Notes under the pieces: model-generated
The model's input: the letters and a program-made list of their open reading frames with translations, nothing else
The model's database searches: none
What the model was told of the DNA's origin: nothing
Made by a program: the position numbers and the translations under genes
Shown here: one piece after another, positions 12,101 through 21,739 of the stretch
Layout: each line of letters opens with the position of its first letter
Position numbering within the stretch: the stretch's first letter is position 1
NCBI GenBank assembly: GCA_963682055.1
Contig: OY821740.1
Location: forward strand, 47,636,795 to 47,700,794
Length of the DNA: 64,000 nt
Direction of reading: 5' to 3'
From: Primula veris
Taxonomy: Eukaryota; Streptophyta; Magnoliopsida; Ericales; Primulaceae

Positions 12101-14415
12101 AGGGCCGTTTTAAACTTTTAATGTGTTTTACTGTAGTAATTTAACTATTTGTTGTGTTATATACTTATATAGCAACTTGAAAGGGAGCTTGTCGAGCTTT
12201 TCGACCAAAGTTCAGATTACTTTTGAATCAATGTTTGCAGGTCATGTAGTATATTTTCAGAATATATGATGGCTAATGCGATGGGTAAATGTTATATTTT
12301 TTTTGATGTGGTTCAATAGCATTTCATTGATATTTATACATGTTTTATCATATAATTCATGAACAAAGTGGAATAACGAGGTTAAGTAACTAAGGAGAGG
12401 TGTGATGTTGTTGTGAGTCGTTTGTTGTTGTCGGTCTTTTTATTGGTTTAGGATTCATGTGCCACAGGGGTTCCAGCGAGCCTAGTGCTCACGGAAAATC
12501 CGGCAATAGCCGGCGTATGGTTTCATGAGGAGTTGACTCCATACGTGGATCTGAGGAGTGATCCGGCACTATATTGTGAATCCAATTTTATACACATTTG
12601 AGTCGGTTATCGAGTCACGCCACTTGGCGTAAGTAGTTGGGGTAGAGGAGGTTAGCGGAGAAGAAATAGAACGACGAAAGACAGATAAAAATACAAACAA
12701 AATATACATATGCATTGCATATTTATTTATTTTTAGTTTGTTGACGTATATATATAATGAATAGTTGACTCACTCTTTATTCTATTTCTCGTTTCTGTTT
12801 ATTTATATTATTTTAGGCAAAGGCACTGATGTACAGGTTCGAGGCTTGTTTGAGTGTTCTAGCAGAACTCGAGGCGGGAACGGTTTGATGTGCGCATGTA
12901 GTAGGTACTCAAGGCCAAGTTAATATCGTTTTGTATATTTAGTAGATGTTTCTGAACAGTGTTTGTGTAATATATAAGTGAAAAGGGTGTGATTTGAAGG
13001 TCATCTGTTCTGTGGTTATTTTCCTTTATTTATTTTTAATCGCGTCCTCGGTTTTCTGTAAATTCGGGTCGTGACAGGTCACAAGTTCGAAACTCATGGG
13101 GACTTCTTTATTTTTTTTCTATTTTTGATTTTGGTAAATTTAAAGTAGATCATCTACATGGATTGAACTCTAAAACCTGATAGCTGAAGCATTTAACCAA
13201 AACTTTATAACAATTTTTCTGACATAAGCATGTTTTCTTTTTGACACTACACTAGTTCTCAAATGACGTTATTTTTAAGAAAAAAATTGACGTCTTAGGT
13301 GCTGTTAACCATCAAAGCGGCCATGGATATTAAGTTCCACTGTTCAGCCTTATGTTGTAGTGTCCCTTACAGAACTACATAGTTATGGCTTTTGCTGTTA
13401 TTCAAATTCCAGGGTGCTTCCAGGCACTTATAGCATCAACCTTCTCTTTATCTTTTGCATATTATATTTTGCACGTATCCCGAAGGCATGCTTGTAGTAT
13501 TTGTATTCTTCCAGTCTAATATAAATACTATTTCCAAAAAATGAAAGGAGATAACCTTTTTTTTTACCTGACGCGAGTTTACCTGTAATTGGTTAACAAC
13601 CTTTGCCATTTGTTCAGGAGAACATAATCAATACATTCTTGGTCTCTGATGCATATTCTTGGGACTTGATTAGTTATTGTCCCTAACTATAAGTCTTTAT
13701 TCTCAATAAAAGTAGCAATTGCAGTAGATTGTTTTGTCTGAATTTTCCAAAAAGGATAAAATAGTTTTGAATAGAGAAAGTATGTGAATTAGATGTCTGA
13801 CGTAGAGTTCTTCTCTTCTGGGTATGGTAGAAAATTATAGACGTTTGTGTTTTTCCCAGGTATGAGTGTCTGTCATTACATCAAGAAAAATACTGTGTTA
13901 TCTTCATCTAGTTGGCCTATATTCTTTGAAGATTTGATAAAGAAAGTGTGAACTTACTAGCTCATGATCTCACTATCGGCTAGTTTTAAGTTTTACGGCC
14001 ATCACATCATCTTATTTACTCGTATATAGATTTTATTCCTTATTGAACCATTACTTTTTTTTTTCTTGATAATGTTATTCTTGAAATTGTGAATTAATTT
14101 CGTCATTTCAAGACACCTAAAATTCTTATCTTGAACAAACTTGTAACTCTTGGAATGGAAATTTGGGGTAATTTGTTCTACTCTTGACTGTTTCAGAAGT
14201 AGAATTCTTGTTTCAATATACAATAGAATAATACTTAATTTATGGAGAGCTCTATTTCAAGTTCCTATATCTCTTGTCTTTGACAAACTTTGTGTTACTT
14301 GTTTGACGTAAATTTTCTTCGTACTTGCAGGTCTGAAGATGAAGAGATAGTTAAGGCCAGACGTGCTCATTTGCTAGGGTTAGATGGTGGAGGAGGCATC
14401 AATGATCAAGATTAG
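178..14415 (+). CDS. 3' part of an unidentified gene, split by a 13-kb intron
   Basis: Three pieces join in one frame. Exon 178-224 reads [15 protein letters not shown] and ends in codon phase 2. Exon 885-911 adds SMDDYVARR, and an equivalent copy lies at 1124-1150. The terminal exon 14331-14415 follows a TTGCAG acceptor, begins [18 protein letters not shown] and ends at TAG. Each junction has AG/GT signals and matching phase, which is the main support. The gene starts upstream of the window. The charged, Arg/Asp/Glu-rich tail resembles RNA-processing proteins with RS/RD repeats, but I do not recognise the family and assign no function. The 13-kb intron contains a retrotransposon and other repeats. 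The alternative is that the first two exons and the last belong to different genes. Confidence 0.5.
420..1770 (+). repeat. Diverged intron duplication (about 420-570 and 1616-1770)
   Basis: Both stretches share, in order, GACCTGAT, a CTCTTT..AAATCTA block, TTGAGTTTCAATTG, AGAGTTCTGTTCCAAACT and CTAAATCAAG. They lie on either side of the microexon duplication, so an older, larger duplication probably preceded it. No coding potential was seen in either copy. Confidence 0.7.
878..1324 (+). repeat. Tandem duplication carrying a 27-nt microexon
   Basis: Two adjacent copies, about 878-1114 and 1115-1324, share the exon block, its GTAAAACGC donor, a GTTTCTCCAG stretch and the same downstream intron text ending in TATAGATTGGATT. 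Copy 1 carries about 24 extra bases after the exon. The two exon copies differ by one synonymous change (TAC to TAT). Each is 27 nt, so using either, or both, keeps the frame. Confidence 0.8.
1780..2966 (+). repeat. Minisatellite with 178-bp and 244-bp units
   Basis: The block TGTTCTGTTTGGGGATCGAT recurs six times, near 1807, 1985, 2228, 2472, 2650 and 2827. Spacing is about 178 bp, or about 244 bp where a further 62-66-bp piece (CTGTTTGGGGTATATTGTTG and following) is inserted. A seventh copy is cut at 2966 by the retrotransposon LTR. Open frames of 70-96 codons run through the array but only repeat the unit and have no protein character. Confidence 0.9.
2967..4768 (+). repeat. 5' LTR of the Ty3/gypsy element
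   Basis: The LTR begins TGTAACATCCCG directly in the minisatellite and ends about 3 bp before the primer-binding site, giving about 1.8 kb. The last bases read GTGAGA where CA would be expected, probably a point change. There is no second LTR to align, so the 3' boundary rests on the primer-binding site. Confidence 0.8.
3880..4240 (+). repeat. Three direct repeats within the LTR
   Basis: A unit of about 125 bp is present three times (starting near 3882, 4008 and 4135). Each carries CTCTCCCTATACCGGGG, then GACGAGCCGAGGGGTATAGG, then ACGGACTGGGG and TGGCGTGAG. Short inverted stretches (CCCTATACC / GGTATAGGG) suggest each unit can fold. The third unit has diverged in the CTCGTCTTACGG part. Confidence 0.88.
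4772..4783 (+). other. Primer-binding site (initiator Met tRNA)
   Basis: TGCTATCAGAGC matches the usual plant TGGTATCAGAGC at 11 of 12 bases. It lies immediately after the LTR, as expected for minus-strand priming by initiator methionine tRNA. Confidence 0.8.
4784..6129 (+). other. Retrotransposon leader with palindromic motifs
   Basis: No convincing gene was seen. The notable content is a cluster of ACGAYCGGTCGT-type palindromes between about 5417 and 5605, including a perfect 20-bp palindrome at 5563-5582. Two copies of a CTTTTTCTGACCTCTCGGGT segment lie among them (about 5466 and 5532). Confidence 0.7.
6130..7119 (+). pseudogene. gag: Retrotransposon gag (capsid) region
   Basis: An open stretch of 329 codons. 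The N-terminal third is Gly/Arg-rich and then Glu-rich, which fits low-complexity nucleic-acid-binding or linker sequence. From about codon 140 it reads like the retrotransposon gag domain of Ty3/gypsy elements, with the family-typical [11 protein letters not shown], a [18 protein letters not shown] stretch and later FRKGLNP. The frame closes at TGA just before the zinc knuckles, so gag is cut off from its nucleocapsid part. The start is uncertain; the first in-frame ATG may lie upstream of the true one. Confidence 0.85.
7209..7316 (+). pseudogene. Two CCHC zinc knuckles (nucleocapsid), first one damaged
   Basis: In a different frame from gag lie [14 protein letters not shown] and [14 protein letters not shown]. 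The second fits C-x2-C-x4-H-x4-C. The first has Tyr where the zinc-binding His belongs, so it is probably non-functional. A stop follows at once (TGA near 7315). Confidence 0.8.
7560..7917 (+). pseudogene. Retrotransposon aspartic protease region
   Basis: The stretch has the retropepsin active site [11 protein letters not shown] near codon 120 of an open frame that begins at 7285, then the family-typical [10 protein letters not shown] near the end. It would cleave the Gag-Pol polyprotein. The frame stops at 7917 before reverse transcriptase, so the polyprotein is broken here. Confidence 0.85.
8013..9385 (+). pseudogene. pol: Reverse transcriptase and RNase H, 3'-truncated
   Basis: Two frames cover this. 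Positions 8013-8246 hold the lead-in ([14 protein letters not shown], then FSIDLVPGT). Positions 8255-9385 hold the RT palm with [21 protein letters not shown] and the catalytic FVDDILIYS, followed by [11 protein letters not shown] and an RNase H part with [16 protein letters not shown] and FSDHKSL. The frame ends shortly after RNase H, and no integrase or chromodomain follows. At the break a 20-bp stretch around 9308-9327 is repeated at about 9342-9361. The protein is therefore truncated as well as cut off from protease. Confidence 0.9.
9386..10410 (+). other. Intronic spacer with a microsatellite
   Basis: No gene was seen. It contains an (AT)n-(AC)n-(TG)n microsatellite at about 9583-9622 and the first copy of a duplicated segment (about 10056-10305). 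Confidence 0.6.
10427..10539 (+). pseudogene. Dead AAAP transporter exon, left half
   Basis: This stretch is closely similar to the start of exon 6 (19168-19383) of the intact transporter downstream, including the preceding GATGTGTAG acceptor. It reads STIREPE and then a TAG stop where the intact gene has Lys. The similarity stops at ACATTTG, in the middle of the exon, and resumes at 13334. It is an exon-sized fragment; no other transporter exon was seen nearby. Confidence 0.88.
10738..13076 (+). mobile_element. Probable solo LTR of about 2.3 kb
   Basis: The stretch starts TGT and ends GGGTCGTGACA, an end very like that of the Ty3/gypsy LTR at 4755-4768. It is flanked by GGTCA on both sides (10733-10737 and 13077-13081), a 5-bp target duplication as LTR elements make. 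No gag or pol lies inside; the 145-codon open frame at 11237-11674 has no recognisable domain. Five diverged copies of a GGTACC-type hairpin motif lie in its middle. The left boundary is less certain because an A-run follows it. Confidence 0.55.
11305..12065 (+). repeat. Five spaced copies of a GGTACCGTTTCGGTACT motif
   Basis: Copies lie near 11309, 11531, 11684, 11866 and 12034. Each is a short inverted repeat (GTACC..GGTAC in the best copies) followed by a purine-rich AAAGGGGAGT-like tail. Spacing is about 150-220 bp, so they mark a diverged tandem unit inside the probable LTR. Confidence 0.7.
13334..13423 (+). pseudogene. Dead AAAP transporter exon, right half
   Basis: It resumes the exon-6 similarity (CAGCCTTATGTTGTAG, then ATAGTTATGGCT, then GGNTGCTTCCAG) up to the exon end. 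The 2.8 kb between the two halves is inserted sequence. Bases around the junction (GTTCCACTGTTCAGCC against GATCCAAAGTCCAGCC) show point decay. Confidence 0.85.
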
Positions 14416-17146
14416 GCAGTAGACTTTGAGTTTCATATTAGTATATTGTGAGGTGCGGCTTTGTCTGGTATCACTTGTTTTCCTGTTTGAAGATCAACTT
14501 AGTAAATCTAGGACGTAAACACTTATGTAGTAGTTCATTATGTATTAAAGGTAGAGCAGATTATGTCTTGTAGGATTCTAGAATTCTAGTACTAAATGGA
14601 TTCGAAAAAATAGACGGTGCTCTACTTAATTGTTAAATGATTCTGTAGAAAACTTTAGGTGATTAATCGATCTGGTTTGAAGTGTACTAATGTTTTGGGT
14701 TATGTTGATTTGGTGCTTGAATGTGTTCAATTGTGTACAATTAAGTTCTTTATGGCAGACGAGAGACGGTCCCTCTTTTCCAATGGCAATCTATGTTGCT
14801 TGGATATAGATATCGATATTGATAAACTGGTATGAATAAATTTAAACGTAAATATTTGTAGAATAATAGCATTCCAATGGCAATAAATTGATACAGCAAC
14901 GTTTTGATAATGTGGTTTCAGTTTTAATACTAATCTATCAGATAAGTACACATTTAACGGACCCATAAGAGTTTGGTCAGGGATGAGATGGGATATTGAT
15001 CGAGTCTAAGTACTAACCTAAGGTTGTATTCAAGCAATTACGGACGTAATAATATACAGCATGTATGAATGAGTGTGTACTGTGAGTATTATCAACCCTA
15101 TTTTTTATGTAATGAACTTTTTTTTACTTTTTACCTTTTAATCTCTTAATAAATAGATAAGCCGATATTATATTAACAGGTTACAACTAAATTATTCTAC
15201 AAAGTTTAAAAAAATCAATCTTTTTTTAAAAATAAAAATAAATTATCTTAGCCATAAGTCCATAACGCATGCTGTATTGATGCCTTGTTGGATCGGTTAA
15301 ATTTAAAAAAGTCAAGAATACACCAAAATACGTTTTTATGTACTTGAATTCATGTTATCGGTATTATTTCCGTGCTGAATAATACTCTGTGAATTGGATT
15401 ACATAATGTTCAATATTATTTCATAAAGATTCACACTCAATTGCTAAAAGTCAAAAATTCCCCATTTTCGTTGATTTTATGGACCCCCGCTAACTTTGAC
15501 TCTTTATCACCCACTGCATGTTGATTACTACAGTATGATCTTTCATATTTTCACAACTACAATCAAACCAAATATGGCTTCTCTTTCACAAACCTGTGGG
15601 CATGAATAACACGACTAACAACTTCATGGTTGAACAAAAACTTTGATACTCAGGTACTTTTAGATTTTGTTTATGGCTGAACTATATTCATGATATTATT
15701 TAGCTTTTGCAAATTTCTCTTATTCCCATGGTTAAATTTCTTGACGTTGACCATCAAGGTGCTGGCTAGAATAATAAAAAAAAAAAATCCAAATCTTCTG
15801 GCCCTATTCTCTACCCCTTCCGTGCCCCTTGCTTATTTTCACTGAAATTTTAAATTTTCACAACTTATATCGCAACTTTATAAACTTTTATATTATATTG
15901 TATTCAAATTTTAAAACATTTGAATATAATACTGTTTTAGACAATTTTTTTAATATTAAATGTTTAATTTACACTGATTTATACATTTATTCCAAAATAA
16001 TTTTTGTGTGGATTTTATTTTAAAAATAATTATTGGAATGTATTGATACATGTATTATAGTAATTGTACAATTTTTTTCAAATTTTTTAGAATTTTTTTT
16101 GAATAAAATAAACACGGGGGCACGGAAGGGGTAGAGAAATGGGGTAGAAGATTTGTACTCGAAAAAAAAACATACGGTTCTGCTGACGAGTGACTTCGGG
16201 TATGTTTAAGCATTTGATAACTTTCCAAATTCAAGTTACATTCAATACAATTTTGTTATATTTATACCATAACATTATTGCATTACCAAATTTATGTTAT
16301 ATGATTTACTCAGGTTATGGAATTTTATTAATTAATTACTATAAAAGACTAAGTTCAACAAATTCCTTAACCAATGCATTCTGCTGCACTTAAGTAGACT
16401 GCTGATAAACAATATTATAAATTTATAAGTAAGGGGCAAGCAACCTTACATATTTTGTTGTCTTTACATTTTAATTAAGGTTAACCAATTTAACTAGGTT
16501 CCTATAATCCTATGTGATTTTCTGCCTCCAAAAATTCAAGCAGCATATTAAGCTTGAAAGGGTCACCAAAGTGGTGTTGTGGGTCACTAAAGTACTGCAT
16601 AATGGTTGAAAGAATTGGGTAAACTGATTAAGAATTATTTAAACATATAAATAACTAAAAGAACATATTTAGAGTACGCCATTCGAATCTGTTCCGTGGG
16701 GGAATTAAACACTTGTGATAATCTTGACACAATAGTTAAACTTACAGGATATACACAGGTCTCTGTTTTCTCCTTCTCAATAAAGAAATAAGATTCCGTG
16801 GCTTAAACCAAGTTGGTATTCTTTTATGCAAAGATACATTTCTCAAAGACTTTTTTAGTTTCCTTGTTCCCTGGTTGGTTGCTTAGTTAGTTAGTTTACT
16901 TTATTTAAATTCACTAACATCCCCCCAAAATGTTGCCAAATCTTTTTGCAGGTTGTATAAGATAGAATAGGAAGATCCATTCTTGACTTTGAAAAACAGA
17001 GAGAGCTTCTGTGACTTTAACCAAGTTGACAAAAAAAAAATCATGCACAGATTCCTGATCGACTTTGAGAAATTATTTGCTTCTCCTTCCTGTACTTCAG
17101 TTTAAAGCACCAACAATGCCAATTCTGTTGCAGATTGTTAGATAAA
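14416..17146. other. Intergenic region
   Basis: No gene was seen. It holds the 3' flank of the unidentified gene, AT-rich spacer, one MITE (15788-16161) and the upstream region of the transporter gene. I could not pick a secure TATA box for that gene. Confidence 0.5.
15788..16161 (+). mobile_element. MITE with about 50-bp terminal inverted repeats, copy 1
   Basis: The left end carries AAATCTTCTGGCCC and then TCTCTACCCCTTCCGTGCCC. The right end carries the reverse complement of the same text (GGGCACGGAAGGGGTAGAGA, then AGAAGATTTGTACTCG). A-runs flank both ends and could be the target duplication. The inside is AT-rich without coding potential. A second copy lies inverted at about 59413-59745. 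Confidence 0.82.
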
Positions 17147-20100
17147 ATGGAAATAACAAAAGTAGACAAATCAATGGTTGACAATGAAGAAAAAGGAGAC
17201 GTTCAATTAGCTTTAGAGACAGGAGATTTAAGAAGTGTACGAGCAAATGGCACATGGAAACACGCGGCTTTTCATGTCGCAACTACAATCGCCACACCAG
17301 CCGCTTATGCTCCTCTCCCCTTCGCCGTTGCTTCTCTCGGTTGGCCTCTTGGTAATTTTTTCCGAAAAATATTCCTTAATAAATTTGCACATGACCACAT
17401 GTAATGTTTTTTGAACACGAAAGTATAGTGTGACGAAATCTCATTCTATCCAACTAGAGTGTTGTTACCTCATTCTATTTGAGTTACTTCAAAACACAGT
17501 CATTTTTTTTTTTTTGCTTTTTTCCTTAAAAGTTGGATTACATATAGTTTGTCTGCTGAAAAGCTTCGATTTTCTGGACTTTTGTCATGAAAAGCTAGAA
17601 GTTTTCAGCTAGGTGCCTTTTTGTTCTATAAAAAGAGGTTATTTGCCTAAAGGCTGAAACTGTCCCTTAGTAGAGTTCTCTGTAGTGGATATGCTTCATC
17701 AAGAGAAGACTGTAATATTCACTTGAAAATCAATGTATGTACTTTATATGGTTACAAATAATAACTGTAATGGTTTTCATTCAGGAGTGGTGAGCTTAGT
17801 GGGTGCTACACTTGCAACATGGTATTCTAGTATTTTGATAGCTTCTTTATGGAGATGGAATGGGAAGAAACATGCCACATACCGACATCTTGCGAGGAGC
17901 ATATACGGTTAGTCTCATTAAAAAATTAAAATTTCTCAACACATTATTTTCTGTTTCCACGGTTATTAACTTTTTCCTTATGATCTTGTGTCTTGGAAGG
18001 ATCCGGGGGTTATTGGTCGATTGCAGTTTTTCAGCAAGTGGCTTCCTTAGGCAACAATATCGCCATTCATATTGCTGCTGGAACAAGCCTTAAGGTTGGC
18101 ATATCTGTTTGGCTCCATTAAATTAATATATTTATATTTATCAAACCCAATTTTTTCTTATTTTCCCATTTTCTCTAAATCAGGCTGTATACAAACATTA
18201 CCATAAAGATGGTACCTTAACCTTACAACACTTCATCATTTTCTTTGGGATCTTTGAGCTTTTTCTTTCTCAACTCCCAAATATTCATTCGTTGAGATGG
18301 GTTAATGCATTGTGCACTCTTAGTACTATTGGATTTGCTGGCACAACTATTGGTGTAACTATATATAATGGTAAAGTTTGGTTTCGTGTTCTTTGGTAAT
18401 ATTCCTGTTTCCTTTGACATTTTGATTTTGTGTTTGATCATCTGTGACAGTGCTCTTTTTCTTCACTAAGGGATGACCTTTTCATAGTGCTAGTCTTTTG
18501 CAGGTAAAGATATGGATCGAGAATCAGTTAGTTACAGTTTGCAAGGGAGCTCCTCTATGAAGATGTTTAGAGCATTTAATGCCCTTGGGACGATAGCATT
18601 TTCATTTGGGGATGCCATGCTTCCAGAAATACAGGTTAAAGACCACATTCATGAAATTTGTATATGTATAATGTGTCAAAATTAAATATAAGGTACCCTT
18701 AATAATTCCAAGTCATTACTCTATTTGGAGCTTGTTTTTTTAACAAAAGACTAACATACCTATATAGGCACCTTTTTCTCCGGAAAGCTTTATCCTTATT
18801 CGAAAATGAGCTAGTTCTTGTCAGTTTCTTAAACTCTGGACGAAGAATTGAGGCCTTGTTTGGTCGCTTCTTTTAAGCTCACTTTTTTCCTGACTTCTGT
18901 AGTGCACTTTGGTTGATCAGCTTAAAGGATTCATATTTCTGATTTTTTTTGACCTGAAAAGCTAGAAGCTTTAAGCTGGACGACCCAATTTTTCTCAAAA
19001 CCTCCAAAATTCCAGCTTATTTGCTTAATCCCTGCAACCAATCATGCGGATTCAATTTTACTACAAGGGTTGAATTGAAGATCTTTAAGCAGCTGTAACG
19101 TTATATGTTTATGAAAATTATTTGTTATAGGTAAAAGTGACCTTTTCTTTTGGGACTTGATGTGTAGAGTACAATAAGGGAACCTGAAAAGAAGAACATG
19201 TACAAAGGTGTTTCAACAGCTTATGGTATCATTGTACTGACTTATTGGCAATTAGCTTTTTCGGGGTATTGGGCATTTGGATCCAAAGTCCAGCCTTATG
19301 TTGTAGCTTCTCTTACAAATCCGCAGTGGACAATAGTTATGGCTAATCTTTTTGCTGTTTTTCAAATAGCAGGATGCTTCCAGGTAACATTTTATAGGAA
19401 ATTTTCTTATTTAAACGGTTTATAACAAATTTCTTGAAATTATTTTTGCCTATCGAGTATGTTGAAACTCCTGTAGCGGGATTGTTTGAAGGAATAAACG
19501 TGATTGGGAAACTCGCCATAGCTTAAATGAATCACATTTAGGCTTGCACGGAAATTATTATTGAATTTAAATCCATAGAGTTTTGTCGTGTTAACCAATA
19601 TGGCATCGTGAATATGATCTGCATTATCCCAATATTGATACGGGGAATCTTGTATTGACAACTCAAAATTTTCCATAATGCATATTGACTTAAGAAACTG
19701 AACACAATTTTAAATAATTTTTAAATAGAAGTTATCACCAAAATGTTCTGGCACTAGCTTTTCACAAGTCTTGGTCTATTGACTTGTTTTTCTTTTAGAT
19801 ACCAACATGGATGCATACTCGTATATGGTTATTCATGTCTAACTTATTCTATGTTCCTTTGATTAGATCTATTGCAGGCCAACATACGCATACTTTGAGG
19901 AAAATACAGTATTGGAGAATTTTTTTAGCAAATTTCCACTTCAGAAGCACCTTAATCGTTTCGTTTTCACCTCAATTTACATGTCCCTCATAACACTTAT
20001 TGCTGCAGCTATGCCTTTCTTCGGGGATTTTGTTTCCATATGTGGAGCTATCGGTTTTACTCCATTAGACTTTGTTTTTCCCGCGTTAGCATATCTAAAA

Positions 20101-20262
20101 GCTGGGAAAAGAGCTAAAAACACAAATATTCGTCGTTTTGTAACGGTCCTTAACGTGACAATTGTTGTTTGTTTCTCTGTTGTTGGGGTGTTGGGTTTAA
20201 TTGGTGCGGTGAAGTTTATTGTAGAGGATGTTAAAACGTACAAGTTCTTTCATGATATGTAA
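17147..20262 (+). CDS. AAAP-family amino-acid transporter (GAT/LHT-like clade)
   Basis: Seven exons join in frame: 17147-17351, 17785-17907, 18000-18094, 18184-18370, 18504-18634, 19168-19383 and 19867-20262, giving 450 aa. This is the usual length for these proton-coupled, multi-pass plasma-membrane transporters. After a soluble acidic N-terminus comes TIATPAAYAPLPFAVASLGW as the first membrane segment. Later come NNIAIHIAAGTSLK, SFGDAMLPEIQ (helix before the conserved extracellular part), YWQLAFSGYWAFG, and near the C-terminus MPFFGDFVSICGAIGFTPLD, all typical of the family. The ATG at 17147 is chosen because it is the first in the exon and the reading frame starts there. The substrate (GABA, proline or other amino acids) cannot be told from the sequence. 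A decayed copy of exon 6 lies at 10427-13423. Confidence 0.9.
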
Positions 20263-21644
20263 TCATAATGGACACTTGTACATGAACTGGTTCTTTTGTA
20301 CACATTCACTATGCTATTTTTCTTGTTAAATCTCAATCCGGATTATCTTGAAGCAATTTTTTATCTCAATTTTTTAACTTAGAGAAAGGTGATACAACTA
20401 GTTCATTTGTAAAGTATTGGTAATTTAACTTGGAGAAAGGTGATACAACTAGTTCTTTTGTAAGGTAATACATACTACATGACATGTCTTTATGCCAGCT
20501 TTCATTTGACACTCCTATACGGTTGATGAGTCAATATGACCTTTTTATATTTGGAACTTAACATTGTTGTATCTTTAGATAAAGACCAAATCCAGCTAAT
20601 ATACTTAACTAAACTATATAAATAAACAACAAGTTAATTGAACTGAATCAATTGTTATTTTAGGGGTGAGTAATGTTACGTTCACTACTCTAACACTTAT
20701 ACTTACACTCATTGTGAGAGGACCGAATCAATTGTTATTTTAGAGTTGCTTGCTATTTTTAGAAGAAACGCATTGAGACTTGGTATTTTAAAAGTGTCAA
20801 CTTAGTTAAAACATTTTTACAAGACTTATGCTAGAGTCATAAATAACCTAAACTTCAAGCGGCCTTAAAAGGAGGGAAAACCCGACTATTTTGCTTTTTA
20901 TAACCTTTCAGTCAAAGCTTTTATTGAGCTATGAATCGCGTTTTATTGTTCTGAAACATGATTATCTAAAACTAATATTTTAAAATACACGTCGATTTTT
21001 CACAAAAATAGACCGTTTAGCGCTAATCCAGCTTAATTTCCTCTATCTAATCCCACCTAATCTGTCCCACCTAATATACTAGGCTTCAAGTCTACGACTA
21101 ACTCATAGATTCCGTTAATTTCTTAGTCTCCGGTGACACATAGATTTACACTAGTTTCCGCTCACAACCACCGTTTTAAAAAGCACGTTTCATAGTAAAA
21201 AAAAAAATTATTCAAAACTTAAAATACACTTAAAAGTTTGTGTTTTCCGTTGTTTAGCCTGCTAAAATCTTACTGTTTTTACGATTTTAGCATAGTAATT
21301 GCAAAAAATGCTTATTTCGATTTTGAAAACACTTTGTTTGTTTTTTTATACTTTCCTAAACAAATATCTCCTACGAAAATACGTGCAACTTTGACCGATA
21401 ATTTTTTCATATCTAGATTGTCGAAAAAATATCTTTAAAAGTTAAACACATAGTTCTAAATTTTCAATTTTTTTATTTTAAAAATTTTAATATAAAAAAA
21501 TTGATAATTAAAGTTACACAGAAGGAGACATTTAATATACGAAAAAATTATAATAAAACACTTGCTTAATACTCCGTACACGTCTTGCCCACAACTATCA
21601 TCAACTGTAATTTACTTAGTAATTCCTTAATCAGGAAAAACCCA

Positions 21645-21681
<37 letters not shown>

Positions 21682-21739
21682 CACACATATATCTAACAAT
21701 CTCTCTCTCTCTCTCTCAACCACCATTCAACAAATCAAC
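20263..21739. other. Intergenic region
   Basis: No gene was seen. A segment of about 57 bp is tandemly doubled at about 20373-20465 (GAGAAAGGTGATACAACTAG in both). GAATCAATTGTTATTTTAG occurs twice (about 20644 and 20724). The last 100 bp form the CT/AT-rich leader of the PRA1 gene. Part of this promoter region (about 21060-21220) is copied at 22375-22515. Confidence 0.55.
21643..21719 (+). promoter_or_regulatory. CT/AT microsatellite leader of the PRA1 gene
   Basis: The order is (CT)n, (AT)n, ACACACATATAT, then (CT)n again, ending 21 bp before the start codon. Similar CT runs precede the GAUT gene (33375-33405) and the F-box gene (47016-47082). CT runs in plant leaders are common and may bind GAGA-type factors. 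Function here is inference. Confidence 0.5.

Larger units (their letters stand above)
10694..13110 (+). mobile_element. Possible tRNA-derived SINE, interrupted
   Basis: TAGCGTAGTTGTTAG near 10696 fits an RNA polymerase III A box, and GTTCGAAAC near 13084 fits a B box. If the stretch from 10738 to 13076 is taken out, the two boxes come about 35 bp apart, as in a tRNA-like SINE head. Alternatively the text just after 10738 (GGTCCTGAG, then a long A-run at 10780-10802) is itself a decayed B box and tail, giving one complete SINE here and a fragment after 13076. Confidence 0.4.
10056..13945 (+). repeat. Direct repeat flanking the dead transporter exon (10056-10305 / 13690-13945)
   Basis: Both copies share TTATTCTCA, TTTTCCAAAAAG, TTGAATA.AGAAAGTATG, AATTAGATGTCTGACGTAGA, TTCTCTTCTGGGTATGGTA, TTTTCCCAGGTATGA and TCATCTAGTTGGC in the same order. 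They bracket the split transporter exon and its insertion. They look like intron sequence duplicated before or with the insertion events. Confidence 0.85.
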
